From assembly GCF_026914185.1 (NCBI RefSeq), contig NC_070573.1, positions 4,519,501 to 4,583,500 of the forward strand: a DNA stretch of 64,000 nt. Direction: 5' to 3'. A model generated the notes under the pieces. The model worked only from the letters and a program-made list of their open reading frames with translations. It ran no database searches and was not told the origin of the DNA. The first letter of the stretch is position 1, and every line of letters starts with the position of its first letter. This document shows, piece after piece, positions 54,119 through 64,000 of this stretch. The position numbers were made by a program, and so were the translations under genes. This stretch comes from Puccinia triticina. Its lineage: Eukaryota > Basidiomycota > Pucciniomycetes > Pucciniales > Pucciniaceae.

Positions 54119-55594
54119 ATCCTTGCATTGGCTTGGTTGGGTCGACTCGAGGTATGTTGAGTTGCTTGTTGTGTGTCGACACGCTGGAGGCGATACTGGG
54201 GGCGATAGGAGTCGCCACGGGTGCGATCAGTTCCACCCATCCGGACGTTGGCTTGTTGAGTCGATTGTTGTTGCGCCGGTGGGTACAGCACATTCGGGTA
54301 TGTCCCAGTCGATCCGGCAGGCGCAATGATTGGGTAGAAAGGTTGAAAACCCGGTTGTTGGGGCACTGGATACCGATTGTAGGGGCAAGGAGGGAAAGGT
54401 GGTCTGCCGGGGTTTCTAGCCTGTTGTTGAAGCGGACAGTTCCGGACTACATGATCAGGGGACCTGCAATGAAAGCATACCCCAGCGCGCGTCGCCGCGA
54501 CCTCCACGTTGTCAAGACCCTCGGGAACTTGCTGGTTGTGAAACTGAGGTTGTTGAACCTGCGGAGCCAACAGCGCATTGGTACGCATCGCCAGCGGTGT
54601 CGCTGGCGCCATTGGTTGATCCGGTCTGCGAGCCTCCGTCCGATGTCGAAGGTTGTTCCTCACGATGGTTTCTAGCCTGTTGTTGAAGCGGACAGTTCCG
54701 GACTACATGATCAGGGGACCTGCAATGAAAGCATACCCCAGCGCGCGTCGCCGCGACATCCACGTTGTCAAGACCCTCGGGAACTTGCTGGTTGTGAAAC
54801 TGAGGTTGTTGAACCTGCGGAGCCAACGGCGCATTGGTACGCATCGCCAGCGGTGTCGCTGGCGCCATTGGTTGATCCGGTCTGCGAGCCTCCGTCCGAT
54901 GTCAAAGGTTGTTCCTCACGATGCCGATGGTCCGAATGATTGTGTCGAAGTCGTCCACAGTCCCGGTCCGAGAACGAGATAAGGCCACCTCCACTCGCCG
55001 ATCCACTTCCTCCATCACTTCCGGTTCGGTTCCAAGGCTGTTCTGAAGGATTAGACCAGCCAACTCGTTTCTGGTGAGGGTGATGTTGAGGCGCCGAAGT
55101 TCATCCAGCTCATCATCAATTGCAGGGGCGATTGTGGCAGTGGTCGGATGATCACCGATATTGAAACGGAGAAGACAGCGGAAAGCGTTGAGTTGCGCCG
55201 CTCGACTAACTACATTGAACCTTGCTCGGAGGTCGCTAAACATTCCAGCTGCAAAAGGGAAACGTTGCAGAGAACGCCTGAGTGAATGATCAACGGAGGA
55301 GAGGAGAAGAGATCGGGCAATCCTTTCATGTAGTGCACTGGTCGATTGATACATGAGATAGTCCGGGTCGTTGATTGCATCACGGAGCTTTTCTTCAACA
55401 AACTCCCCCCAGGCTGTAAAGTTTGAGCCATCCGGGCGCAGGCGATCTTCATCACGGATTTGACTATTCACAGCTGATATAATGCCTGCAGCGTTGCGAT
55501 CATCCGCAAGGTTGACAGCAACAGGTAGGCGATGTAAAGGCAACTGTCCTCCGCCAATTTCTACGTTGTCTGGTTGCTGGGCATTTTGGTCCAT
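54119..55594 (-). pseudogene. Copia gag with duplicated zinc-knuckle segment
   Basis: From ATG 55594 the UBN2-like gag core (DGSNFTAWGEFVEEKL..; SSVDHSLRRSLQRFPF) runs to a TGA at 54902. A CCHC knuckle (CFHCRSPDHVVRNC) follows twice because 256 bp (54412-54667 and 54668-54923) are tandemly duplicated; 256 is not a multiple of three, so the frame breaks. In the first-translated copy the codon after VRNNL is TGA where the other copy has CGA, a C-to-T change at a CpG. A Gln/Pro-rich linker follows. Confidence 0.85.
54412..54923. repeat. Tandem duplication of 256 bp
   Basis: The two copies differ at about four positions in 256 by eye, so the duplication is recent. Confidence 0.88.
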
Positions 55595-56244
55595 CTTGGT
55601 AGCTCGGCGGATGAATTCAGGAGGGAAGACAGGTAGGGGATAGAGAAGAAACTGATGGAGAGGATTGGTTGGGATAGGTGGAAAAAAGGAAGTATTTGTG
55701 TAGGGAGAGGAAGCGATTGGGCGGAATGATAGAAGGGAAGGGGAAAAAATGGATAGATGACAAAGAAAGAGAGAAAAAAGAAGGTTTAATAGATAGTGAG
55801 AGTTGATCGATATTCAGAGAAGGTTATTTTCGGGATGTTTGGATAGAGGAAGCGGAGAGAAAAGGGATATGATTGTTTTGATTTGATGACGGATAGGATA
55901 TGGAGGAGAAAAGAAACACGATTTGAAGATTTGCCGATGAAGTCGGCCACAAGTCAATGAATATAAAAACACCGTTCAGCCCTTGAGCTCAGCGTCCTGA
56001 GTCAAGATATACACTTGGATAGCTAGTCCTTGTGTAGCTTAATTGGCGAGATGAAAACAGAGGACTTTCAAGATTTTGATCGATCGATTCGGAGATGACA
56101 AAGCGATAGAGAGAGAAAGAAGAGAAAAGTGCGCCGATATAGTTGGCAGTCAAGTAACTGTGATGGATTGATGAGTCTGTAGTTGAAATGAGATAGTGAA
56201 ATGAAGATAGATACTCATGAGCTTGCTTTTTCAGCGGAGATATG

Positions 56245-56257
56245 AGGGCTCATAACC
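56245..56257 (-). promoter_or_regulatory. Copia primer binding site for initiator-tRNA half molecule
   Basis: On the minus strand GGTTATGAGCCCT abuts the 5' LTR. Its complement AGGGCTCATAACC is the anticodon arm of initiator Met tRNA (CAT in the loop). Copia elements are known to prime from a half tRNA cut at this arm. Confidence 0.75.
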
Positions 56258-56400
56258 TAATGGAACCCGAAGTGGTTCACGAGAGGAATGAATGCATTAC
56301 ATGTATATGTAGAGGGAAACACTATATATACATGTGATGACATAAGCAGGAAAGGGGTCTAGGTGAGTCTAAGCCCTGTGCCTCCTACCGGGTCACAACA
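56258..56400 (-). repeat. Copia 5' LTR
   Basis: 143 bp. The inner 121 bp are identical by eye to 52818-52938. Confidence 0.9.
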
Positions 56401-57144
56401 GAGGTAAGCCAGTCATCTTGCAGATCATCGAGTGGACAAGTCGTTGGGATCGATTCATCTGATCTAGTGTTGACCTAGCCCTGAAGGCGTGTATCGATAT
56501 GAATAGCTCGATGTCGCCCGCACGAGAGTGTGAAGGGGATCCCAGCGCAACAAACTGTGCAAAAAAAGGGGGGGGGTAAGGATTGGCGTAAGTTGGAGCT
56601 TTTTGATTGGGGGCAGATGACTCAAGAGGGTGCTTACACCTGGGAAACAGACGAGATGGTCTTCGTTGTAGGGAGATTCCTTGTTCTTTCTCTGCCAGTT
56701 CTGGGGATGAAAGTAGGAGAGGTAGCCCGGATTAGACGAGTTGACGGGTGGACTTTGAGTGAGCGGTCGCTGCTGGGAGGCGGCTGATTGGATTGAGGCC
56801 CTTTTGGCGTTTCCCCCGACGATCATGTTCCAGTTGCAGGTATCCTTGTCCCATTCCTGCCACAATTCGCTCGAGCGCTGCTTGGAGTGTCTGCGATGGT
56901 CTGCACTCCGCCGAGGGTTGGTTGGTGGTGGTGGTGCTGGCTGGGGGGCGATGCTTCCGTTGACTCTGTTGAGTGGGTTTGCGAGTGAGTCCAAGTCTTT
57001 CGAGCTGAGATAGTTTGCTGATTTGGTGAGTAGTTTTGATGACAGGTTGAGTGCTTTGGATGCGAATAGCTGTCGTTTCGATGAGCATGCTGGGTAGTCG
57101 GAGGTGGTCTGGAGTGGTTCTTGGTGCTGTGAGGTGTTGTTCAT

Positions 57145-57306
57145 GTTGCGCTGGTGAATAAAAAAGTTTTTTGCTGTGGGGGGTGAGAGTGGTGTCTTTA
57201 TAGACTTCTGCTCTTTCTTTTCTTGTTTTTCTTTTCCCGACTTGCATTCTTCCTTTTCCTTCCTAGGACATCCGCCAAACAGTTCACTCCGACCATACAT
57301 CACACG
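57145..57306. promoter_or_regulatory. Divergent promoter between the APP1-like and thioesterase genes
   Basis: The two ATGs are 162 bp apart on opposite strands. The interval has CT-rich initiator-like tracts on the plus strand (CTTTCTTTTCTTG) and CTTTATAG at about 57195-57202. The minus frame stays open into the thioesterase start, but ATG 57144 (MNNTSQH) is the start that avoids overlap. Confidence 0.5.
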
Positions 57307-59024
57307 ATGAAACTCCAACTGGCACCCGCTCGACTGCTATCAGCCCTCATCCCCATCCTCACCATCACACCAGCCGCCTGCGCCCACTCAGTCATCATCT
57401 CCAGAATCTGGCCACCCAGCGACCTCAACCCGGTCTCCAATCGAAGCCCTGCTCGCATTCCTGTCGTCGTCAGTTATTGTGTTTCAATTTTCTTCTGAAC
57501 CGAAACTCATCTCGCTTCGTCTCCCATTCAGATCTGGCATGGGCTCAGCGACTCATACGCGAATCCAGGCTTGGATCGTTTAGCTCAAAAGATCGATTTA
57601 CGGTACCCTGGCACGACGGTTTATAAGATCAGATTAGCCGACTCGGACGCACAGGATCGGTCAGTGCCCTCAAACATATTCACACGAATACATATCTGCT
57701 GGCACGCCGTGTTCATACAAACCTCTTCATCATTTACCGTAAAAATTCATCAGCCGCGCAACGTGGTTTGGATCAGCCAATGAACAAGTCGCGTATGTCA
57801 GGTTGACCTTCCAACCTCCAACAAATCAAACCGACTGACTTGACTTGACTTTGATTTTCAATCTATCGTAGCTCCGTCTGCGATCAACTCTCTCAAATCG
57901 ATGAACTCTCACTCGGGTTCGATGCCATTGGTCTCTCGCAAGGCGGCCAACTGATGAGAGCGTATACCCAACGCTGTAACCGGCCCAAAGTCCGAAACTT
58001 GATCACCCTTGGATCTCAAGTCAGTCTTCAACAAAAGCTCTGACTCGGAAACTCTCATTCGAAATGCCTCCCTTACTCTTATCCTCTTCGTGTCTATCAA
58101 GCACATGGGCGTGTCTGGCACAGCACCTTGTACCAGCTTATTCGACCTTGGCTGTCATGTCTTACACAAGCTGATCGAAAGCGGGACTGTTTATGGACCC
58201 TATGCCCAACAAAATGGTAACGCTTCCTATCTCTTCTTGCTCAATCAAACCAGGCCACCCGAGGTTGACCGTTAACCCTAAGCCTAATCAACCACCGAAT
58301 AAAAAAACATCTAGTGATACCTGCCCAGTATTTTCGAGACCAATCCAATCTGGCGCCTTACATGAAACACAACGAGTTCCTGAGAGATATCAACAACGAA
58401 CGGTGGAACGATACCCAACCAGCTGATAGTGGGAGCCTTCCGATCGGCGAGCCAGAGGATGGAGTCAAGTACCAGCCACGGAACGAGACTTACAAACAGA
58501 ACTTCCAATCACTCGAGAGCTTTGTCATGTTCCGATTCACGTCAGTCTCTCAACCCTGAGTCACCCCGGACATCTTGACTTACTCTGGGTCTGTCTGATT
58601 CATGATACAGGGCCGACACCCTGGTGATTCCTCCCACCTCGGCGTACTTTACAATCCCAAATGCCACCGAGTCCACTCTGCCAGATATCCTTGATCCGAT
58701 CCCGATAGCACTACAAGACTTGCCAATTTACCAAGAGGTGAGTGAAGCCGCCTATCCGATGTTTCATTAATGAGCGCATGTGCCCCGACCTACAGAACTA
58801 AAGAGCTTCTTATTCACTGGAATTCCCAGGACTATATCGGGTTAAAGGTCCTTGACGAAGCGGGTAAGATTCACTACGGTACCTGCTTTGGTGCACATAT
58901 GCAGATCGACGAGGATTGCTGGGAGAACGTGATGGATTGGCTGGGTGATCAGAGCCGATCTGAGGCCAACCTACTCCTACAAACCGGCCCCCAAAACCAA
59001 CAGCTTGTCCTCCAACACGACTGA
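57307..59024 (+). CDS. PPT1: Palmitoyl-protein thioesterase, 8 exons
   Basis: The enzyme removes palmitate from S-acylated proteins, usually in the vacuole/lysosome or outside the cell. Exons: 57307-57468, 57532-57659, 57754-57792, 57872-58019, 58102-58216, 58315-58540, 58611-58737, 58830-59024. All are GT..AG and in phase, giving 379 residues (the family is usually 300-400). A signal peptide (MKLQLAPARLLSALIPILTI) precedes VVIWHGLSDS. The nucleophile is Ser in GLSQGG, followed by NLITLGSQHMGV. Catalytic Asp is in ADTLVIPP and His in FGAHMQIDEDCW. Exon 3 (39 bp, WFGSANEQVA) is the least certain. No disruptions seen. Confidence 0.88.
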
Positions 59025-59230
59025 GCAGATATGTCTTACTAGGTTGCCCTTGCCCACCCTGTCCGCTCGCATCGTACCTTTCTCTACCACATCCCTTATC
59101 CCTGTTGTATGTACGTTTTGGTTGTTTTGGATTCCCTCTATGTGTGCACAGCTTGTAAAATCATCCTCAATCTGTTTTGCATTCTTGTAAACCTATATCC
59201 CATTGCATCCAGCCTCTTGAATAACCAAGG

Positions 59231-59520
59231 CCGTGTTTGGCAGTGTGATTATTTTACACAATAAATAATCAGGGCATGCCCCTTTCTGTCCACATTGTGG
59301 AGCACTCCGCATCAAGCCCCACAAAGCACATGCGCGCCGCTGCGCAGCACACAACTCCACCCCGCTTCTGCACCAGCTGAAGGTCGCTCCGCTGCTGCTC
59401 CTCGGACCTCCCTCATCATTTGCACTGCCCCGCATTTTGCCGAACTTCTAAGTCCCTTGATTGGAGGCGTGCAAGTGCTGTCGCGAAGCGACCCTCTGAA
59501 GGAGGGACTTATGCCCTACC
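59231..59520. repeat. MITE-like fragments
   Basis: GGCCGTGTTTGGCA at 59231 resembles hAT-type MITE ends, but no partner end was found. 59450-59515 shares AAGTCCCTYNATTGGAGG..AGGAGGGACTTATG with the 47747 element. Confidence 0.35.
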
Positions 59521-60234
59521 TCGCAAAACAGTAGGCAGCAGAAATCCCATTTGGCTGGGGAAAATTTTCAAAAAAAAGTCAACTGTTTATATTTTGACTC
59601 TGGTAAAAGGTATTGAAAATCTGAGGAGACAGAATTGTCCGCCTACATCTGCCCTTCCACCTGCCACCTCCCTGAGGCAGTGCTCTATTTCCGCCTTTGA
59701 ATCTGAACAGGGAAATCAGGAATTTGTGAGCGCTCTTAACACGGGTCCTTGGGTAAATCCATACTTTGACACATGCCAAAGATGGTCTTATGTACAACAT
59801 CCCTTCAGTCTGACAGACCAATACAAATCACCGCCCAAAAAAAGAAGGCAATGAGTGCACATTGCCATGCTGAAATATATATATAGCAACAGCTGTAAAC
59901 AGAGCAAATAATGCTGAAACTTTTTTGTATATGTTTCTTATATATTCTCAACTTTGAACCTAAAAAGATCATATATGCTTCTTCCTACCTTCTACCTTGA
60001 AAAAACCCAAAGGTGTGCAGTTTACAATAAGATGTGTAATTATTTGTGGCCTTACATAAAATCTCACTAGAATTAGGATTCTGGCTCCCAGGAGGTTGCT
60101 TACACTGACTTGGCGCATCTAAAATTTTGAATGTGGGTCTTGCAGCTTCTTGTGAGTCAGAACTCCACTCCCCCTCATGGAAGGGAAGTTGGAATAGAGT
60201 TTTAAACCTCCTTTTCTCTTTTATTTTTCTTTTG
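59521..60234. other. No supported gene
   Basis: AT-rich with TATATATA runs (59876-59885, 59925-59945). Open frames are short and match nothing. Confidence 0.4.
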
Positions 60235-60878
60235 GGTCATGCTAAGTGCACACCAAATTTTTACTACATGCATGCCAAAAAGGCAGACACAGGTGTGTAT
60301 GCAATTGTTTTTTGGCGTGCAGGGAAAAGTACGCCAAGAAACCCCAGCCAATTGCCCCCGGAGAGCTGTTCAAATTCCAGCTTGCTGGGAGAAATACATA
60401 TCTCTAGGCAAAATGGATTTGTACCAGCTCGCCAGGAAGAATACATACCTCCTGGAGAGCTGAATTTGTAAACCAGATCACCAAGGGTATTCTTCTGGGC
60501 GAGCTGGTCAAAGCCCAGCTCGCCAAGATGGATGTATTCTTCTCGGCGAGCTGGTACAAATCCATCTTGCCAAGAGTTTTTTATTCCTCGCAGCGAGCTG
60601 TTCAAAGTCCCTCTCTTTGAGTGTATTCCTCTCGGCAAGCTGGTCAAAGTAAATCTTGCCGAGAGGTATGTATTCCTCTTGGAGATTGGAGAGCTGGACT
60701 GTGGGGAATTGGTGTCCCCAGTCCTGTACGCCAATTATGCAGGCGTACGGGACCAAGGACTGGGTATCTGGGCGTATGTGTCCCTGCCCGCCAAGAAATA
60801 ATGGTGTACACAACTGTCTACGCTTTTTGGCGTGTGCGTAGTCAAAACTTGGATGTGAATGCAATGTCTGATGAAAAG
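60235..60878. mobile_element. Foldback element with internal hairpin repeats
   Basis: The left arm (about 60235-60345) pairs with the right arm (about 60765-60878). Shared blocks include ACTACATGCATGCCAAAAA, GGTGTGTATGCAATTGTTTT and TTGGCGTGCAGGG, with changes. Between them are about ten units of the type TCTCGGCGAGCTGGT..AATCTCGCCAAGA, which alternate in orientation and would form small hairpins. Same architecture as the 22.9-24.4 kb array. Confidence 0.6.
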
Positions 60879-60892
60879 ATGGTTGTACTTCC

Positions 60893-60968
60893 AACCAATG
60901 GGTGTACAAACTAATTTGATGGGTGTACAACCTCCATTTGATGGGTGTACAACCTCCATTTGATGGAG
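60893..60968 (+). repeat. Short tandem repeat (~23 bp x 3)
   Basis: GATGGGTGTACAACCTCCATTT repeats three times with a more divergent copy in front. Confidence 0.75.
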
Positions 60969-61789
60969 GTCCAAATGAAGGTCATACCTCCTTTTGAATC
61001 AAAACGGAGTTTGTACTTTGTCAGGGAGGCCAAATCAAGGCCAGGTGAATTTGGACGATCATCCAAAGTTGCTTTTAGGGTAGATCTGCACCTTGGCTGG
61101 AACTCGCGGGATACCCGGCCGTTTTAGGGCTGTCCTGTGACCCGAACCCACCGGGAAGGGACAGGATATATCTGTTAAGCCCTGGTACATGTTGCAGGGT
61201 TACAGCGCACCTGGAAGTGTAGCCAAGGCTTCTGGCAACCCGTACCCTCCTTGATGGGACAGGCTAATACCTACTGGGATTGGGTAGGGTTTGCAGTGCT
61301 GCAAACTCCACCCAAAGGATTTTGAACTTCCACCATCTTTAATGTGACTGATGATTTTCCAAAGTCACCTGGCCTGTTTCAACCATTTTTTACACAAAAG
61401 TATTTATTCAATTTGAAAGAGAAAATGAACTTATCATAGAAAAACAACAACTAAGCAGTGAAACTGATTTGAGAAAACACATGATTAACAATTTTATGTT
61501 CAATACAAGGAAAATTGAAGAGTATTACACAGATATATATGAACTGTGTTCTCAAATCTTTTATTGTACCTCCATTTGGCTACAATACAACAACTAAATG
61601 GAGATTTCAGAATGATAACCCCTGCAGATAGGTTCCTACATATGCGGCAATAATGCACTTTCAAAGGAATTTAAGCCAATGACAGGGTACTCCAGGGCAT
61701 GAGTTTAAAACCACACCAAAAAATATTTTCATTAAAATTATCAGTTGAAATTTCTTCTTGAATCTAAGTATATTAAATCCACACTTTTG
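60969..61789. other. No supported gene
   Basis: 61085-61330 is GC-richer, with GGGACAGG repeated at 61156 and 61257 and GGGTAGGGTTTGCAGTGCTGCAAACTCCACCC partly palindromic. No RNA or coding signal is recognised. Confidence 0.35.
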
Positions 61790-62110
61790 TGGAAATTGGG
61801 ATCAAGGGTTTCCCCTGCAATTTATTAAAAAGGGGCTAAAAAATTAGCCCCCAACCCCACATGGAAAATTGGAACTCCTGTCCAACCTCCAATTTTCTCA
61901 GGTATCAGCATATTACGCTTAATACCGCAAGAAAATCAATTTAAAGTCCCCGAACATAAATGCCTCGGACTTACCCCCCAATGCCTGAAGCAGGCATGAA
62001 AAGGGGCAGGATTCAACCCCCTCGTGCCTGTCGCAATCGCAAGGGCAGGAGGGGGGCAAATAAGACGCAGAACGCGCAATTGAAAGACGCAGAGCGTGCA
62101 ATTGAGTAAA
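61790..62110 (-). repeat. SINE-like dispersed repeat, copy 3
   Basis: On the minus strand GGGGGTTGAATCCTGCC (B-box-like, about 62005-62025) lies about 190 bp from GGGGAAACCCTTGATCCC. It corresponds to 15500-15760 and 32150-32400. TTGCAATTGCAAGTGG-like words repeat to 62230. Confidence 0.35.
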
Positions 62111-62936
62111 ACATTCACCTCAGGCCACTTGCAATTGCAAAGGAACACGGCTTGTTGAAAAACCTGCGCAAACGCGACAGGGCAGTGTATTTTTTGACTT
62201 TGGGCCTATTGCAAATGCAAAGGCGGAGGGGAAGGGATGATGGCCACTCAATCTGTGCAAGCGCAACAGGGGAGCTGGAGACGCCGTCCGGAAAATCAAG
62301 CCAAGGGGCTGGGTATATATGTTCCCTTCAAAACCCATCCAACCAATTGCAAAAATACAAATCTGGTCATTCTACGCGACAAGGGGCACCTCCCCTTTCG
62401 GACGTGATGCACAAGAAGACATGTATTCAAACGTTTCATCTCCTGGGCGAAGCGTGGGCGCTGCCTGGTTGACCTTGACACTGGACTCCCGTTCAAGCGC
62501 AATTGGGGGGACAGTCGGTGGGCTTATGTTGTTGTCCCCTGAGCTTTGCCTCATCATAGGCGAAGATCCCTTTCCCTCACAACAGCCAGCCCAATCCAAC
62601 AACCACCTTCAAGTTGGATGCAGCCCGCGAGAACCCTCCTGGGCCTCTCCATCGCGTGCTCTCTCGACGCTCTCGACTTTCCGGAGGAACCAGGGCGCTT
62701 CAACCCGAATGAGTCAGTAGTTAAAGGATTGACAACCAACAATTGGTTGCCCCGGGTCGATCCGGTCGGGACACCCAAAGCAGTAGCCGCCATCCAACGT
62801 GAGTGAAACGCGCTGCAACTCCTTGTCGGGGGTCCTGACCTCCACGCCCCTTGAAACCTAACGTTACTGGGGCAGCTCCAACGCCCAGGGAAACTTGATG
62901 CTGATAAACGAACCCTATTCAATTCCTTCGGCGTCG
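62111..62936. other. Possible coding remnant
   Basis: 62546-62806 (86 codons, ALDFPEEPGRFNPNESVVKG) has gene-like composition and ends GAGTGA, but no family is recognised. It may be an exon cut off by the solo LTR at 62942. Confidence 0.3.
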
Positions 62937-62941
62937 TGGAA

Positions 62942-63793
62942 TGTGAGCCTGTGTCTCTTATGTGACAGCAGGACACAAGAAAAGAGAGGGGGAATAGCTT
63001 GGATTTCTTGGGATAAAGAAATACAAACTGAGAAGGAGGAAGAGAAAGAGAAAGAGAGAGATAGAGAAGATCAGGCCTAGACTTTAAGTCTTTATAAATT
63101 GATCTGGGCTATTCTCAACCTGGAAAAGTTGGATGCCAGCTGTGCAAGGCCAAGAAAGAGTGCAACAGCCTCCACTCACAACAAGGAAACGTTGGTGGGA
63201 TTCAGAAGTAGGGTTACTACTCTGCTCTGGTTTTATAGGTCTTAACCAGAGATAACCTTTTGATCTTTTAAGATTGAAAGAGTATAAAAAATGGAGGAAC
63301 AGTCAAGAGCAACAGAGTTTCACTCTGGATAATCAAGGTTCAGTGAAAGAGTTTACTTACTGTCAATATCCTAGGCGCCTGTGACGGTAGGTATACTGGG
63401 AGCGTGGTAATCTCTTTGGTGGTGATCCTGGGTTATCTGGGGTGTGGTTCTGGTGTGCTGAAGTCTGTAGATCCTCCTCAGGCAAGGGGGATCCTGACTT
63501 CGAAAATTTTCACAGTTTGCTTATGTAATTACATATGTACATGTGGTTTGGCGCGCCTGGTAGCGCTGACACGTCACAACTGCGCATGCGCGCCACAACT
63601 CAAGAACTCAGGGAAGGAGTATAGTTACAAAGAATTGATAAGCTGTAACTAGGGTTAAAATTGCATGAGGAAACAGAAAATGAAGTCAAAACAATGATAT
63701 CTCTTAAGATGAAAAAGATATGAAGTAATTTCATATGTAATAAGTAGAAAAGAGGCATACTTTAGGTCAGCTGTGTTGACTCTAAAGCTGACA
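62942..63793 (-). repeat. Solo LTR of the 16327-21979 family
   Basis: The minus strand starts TGTCAGCTTTAGAGTCAACA and ends GGCTCACA, 852 bp, diverged from the two LTRs at 16.3 and 21 kb. TGGAA flanks it at 62937-62941 and 63794-63798, so it is a recombination product of one insertion. Confidence 0.85.
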
Positions 63794-63798
63794 TGGAA

Positions 63799-64000
63799 TG
63801 TATTTTCCTCGAAATAGGGGTTATTCCTTGCTGGATCGGGTGACAAACGCTCACAAGACGCTTCGCGGGTCTGTTTGCGCTTGATGCGCTATGGGAAGGA
63901 TGAAACGAGCCCCTCCTACTTCAGAAATACGACACCCATTTATGGCATCGGGCTCAGTAACCTGACATCAGGAGGCGTGGGTCGTCTCGGCCCTGGATTC
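63799..64000. other. Window end, nothing recognised
   Basis: No gene or repeat is evident in the last 200 bases. Confidence 0.4.

Larger units (their letters stand above)
52818..56400 (-). mobile_element. Copia LTR retrotransposon with deleted pol, in exon 2 of the APP1-like gene
   Basis: GAGGT is duplicated at 52813-52817 and 56401-56405. The 5' LTR is 56400-56258 (143 bp, TGTTGTGACC to CCATTA). The 3' LTR survives as 52938-52818. Gag, zinc knuckle, protease and the pre-integrase domain are present. Coding then runs straight into the 3' LTR, so integrase, RT, RNase H and the first ~22 bp of the 3' LTR were deleted. Removing the element restores the exon in frame. Confidence 0.92.
50145..57144 (-). 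pseudogene. APP1-like phosphatidate phosphatase (DUF2183), split by Copia
   Basis: The enzyme family dephosphorylates phosphatidate at actin patches. My model: exon 1 57144-56638; exon 2 56554-56401 plus 52812-51777; exon 3 51724-51545; exon 4 51467-51403; exon 5 51338-51249; exon 6 51182-51149; exon 7 51084-50145. All junctions are GT..AG and in phase, giving about 1001 residues without the insertion. Catalytic DIDDTIKHTN (DxDxT) is in exon 3, with VFLAGFDQVSIPGMAEWY; SISLKEYA is in exon 5; FICVGDSGEQDLEMY spans exons 6-7. The tail is Ser/Pro-rich with an HxHHHR-type stretch. The Copia element separates the ~215 N-terminal residues from the catalytic part, so a normal product is unlikely unless another start serves the rest. 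Confidence 0.85.

Noticed and set aside
57145..57318. Upstream start of the APP1-like gene at 57318
   Set aside because: It would overlap the thioesterase start codon on the other strand; ATG 57144 is the natural start.
61085..61330. Possible structured RNA or tRNA in the GC-rich block
   Set aside because: No consistent stems or A/B boxes could be read.

Overview
The window looks like a repeat-laden stretch of a basidiomycete genome, most likely a rust fungus (Pucciniales). That is inferred from the spliced genes with short (about 50-220 bp, mostly 50-90 bp) GT..AG introns, the fungal transposon spectrum (Ty3 chromovirus with self-primer, Tad-like LINE with RNase H, Tc1/mariner, MULE, Helitron-like ends) and gag-only LTR elements of a kind I associate with rusts. 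No species can be fixed from sequence alone. About 80% is mobile or repetitive; ordinary host genes sit only at 48.8-59.0 kb.

Layout. 0.7-15.5 kb: a Ty3 chromovirus (842-15197) inserted into a ~150-bp degenerate tandem repeat. Its 5' LTR carries a Tc1/mariner element (979-8814, TA duplication), which itself holds a LINE on the minus strand (3271 to about 8790). The Ty3 body also holds a tRNA-like gene, tandem 290-bp repeats and a palindromic TTAA MITE. 16.3-22 kb: a gag-only LTR element with ~1-kb LTRs; a solo LTR of the same family lies at 62.9-63.8 kb. 22.9-24.4 kb: a long array of palindromic units. 25.2-28.5 kb: a gag-only short LTR element (family A). 29.4-30.4 kb: a decayed leucine-rich-repeat gene. 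31.6, 32.1 and 46.3 kb: three Helitron-like 3' ends. 33.3-41.8 kb: a MULE with 104-bp terminal inverted repeats and an 8-bp target duplication, encoding a FAR1-like/DDE/SWIM/AT-hook/OTU protein, and split by a second gag-only LTR element (family C, 36898-40177). 43.5-48.3 kb: solo LTR (family B), foldback elements with TTAGGGG repeats, and MITEs.

Host genes. 48842-49570 encodes a small secreted glycine-rich protein. On the minus strand 57144-50145 is a seven-exon APP1-like (DUF2183) phosphatidate phosphatase gene whose second exon is split by a Copia element (52818-56400, GAGGT duplication). Head-to-head with it, 162 bp apart, is an eight-exon palmitoyl-protein thioesterase gene (57307-59024, plus strand). 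The two enzyme genes share a promoter interval; only the thioesterase looks intact.

The most unusual observations are the MULE-OTU element and a hairpin plus intron-like cassette present, with compensating stem changes, in three otherwise different LTR families. All exon models, target duplications and repeat boundaries were read by eye and were not computed.
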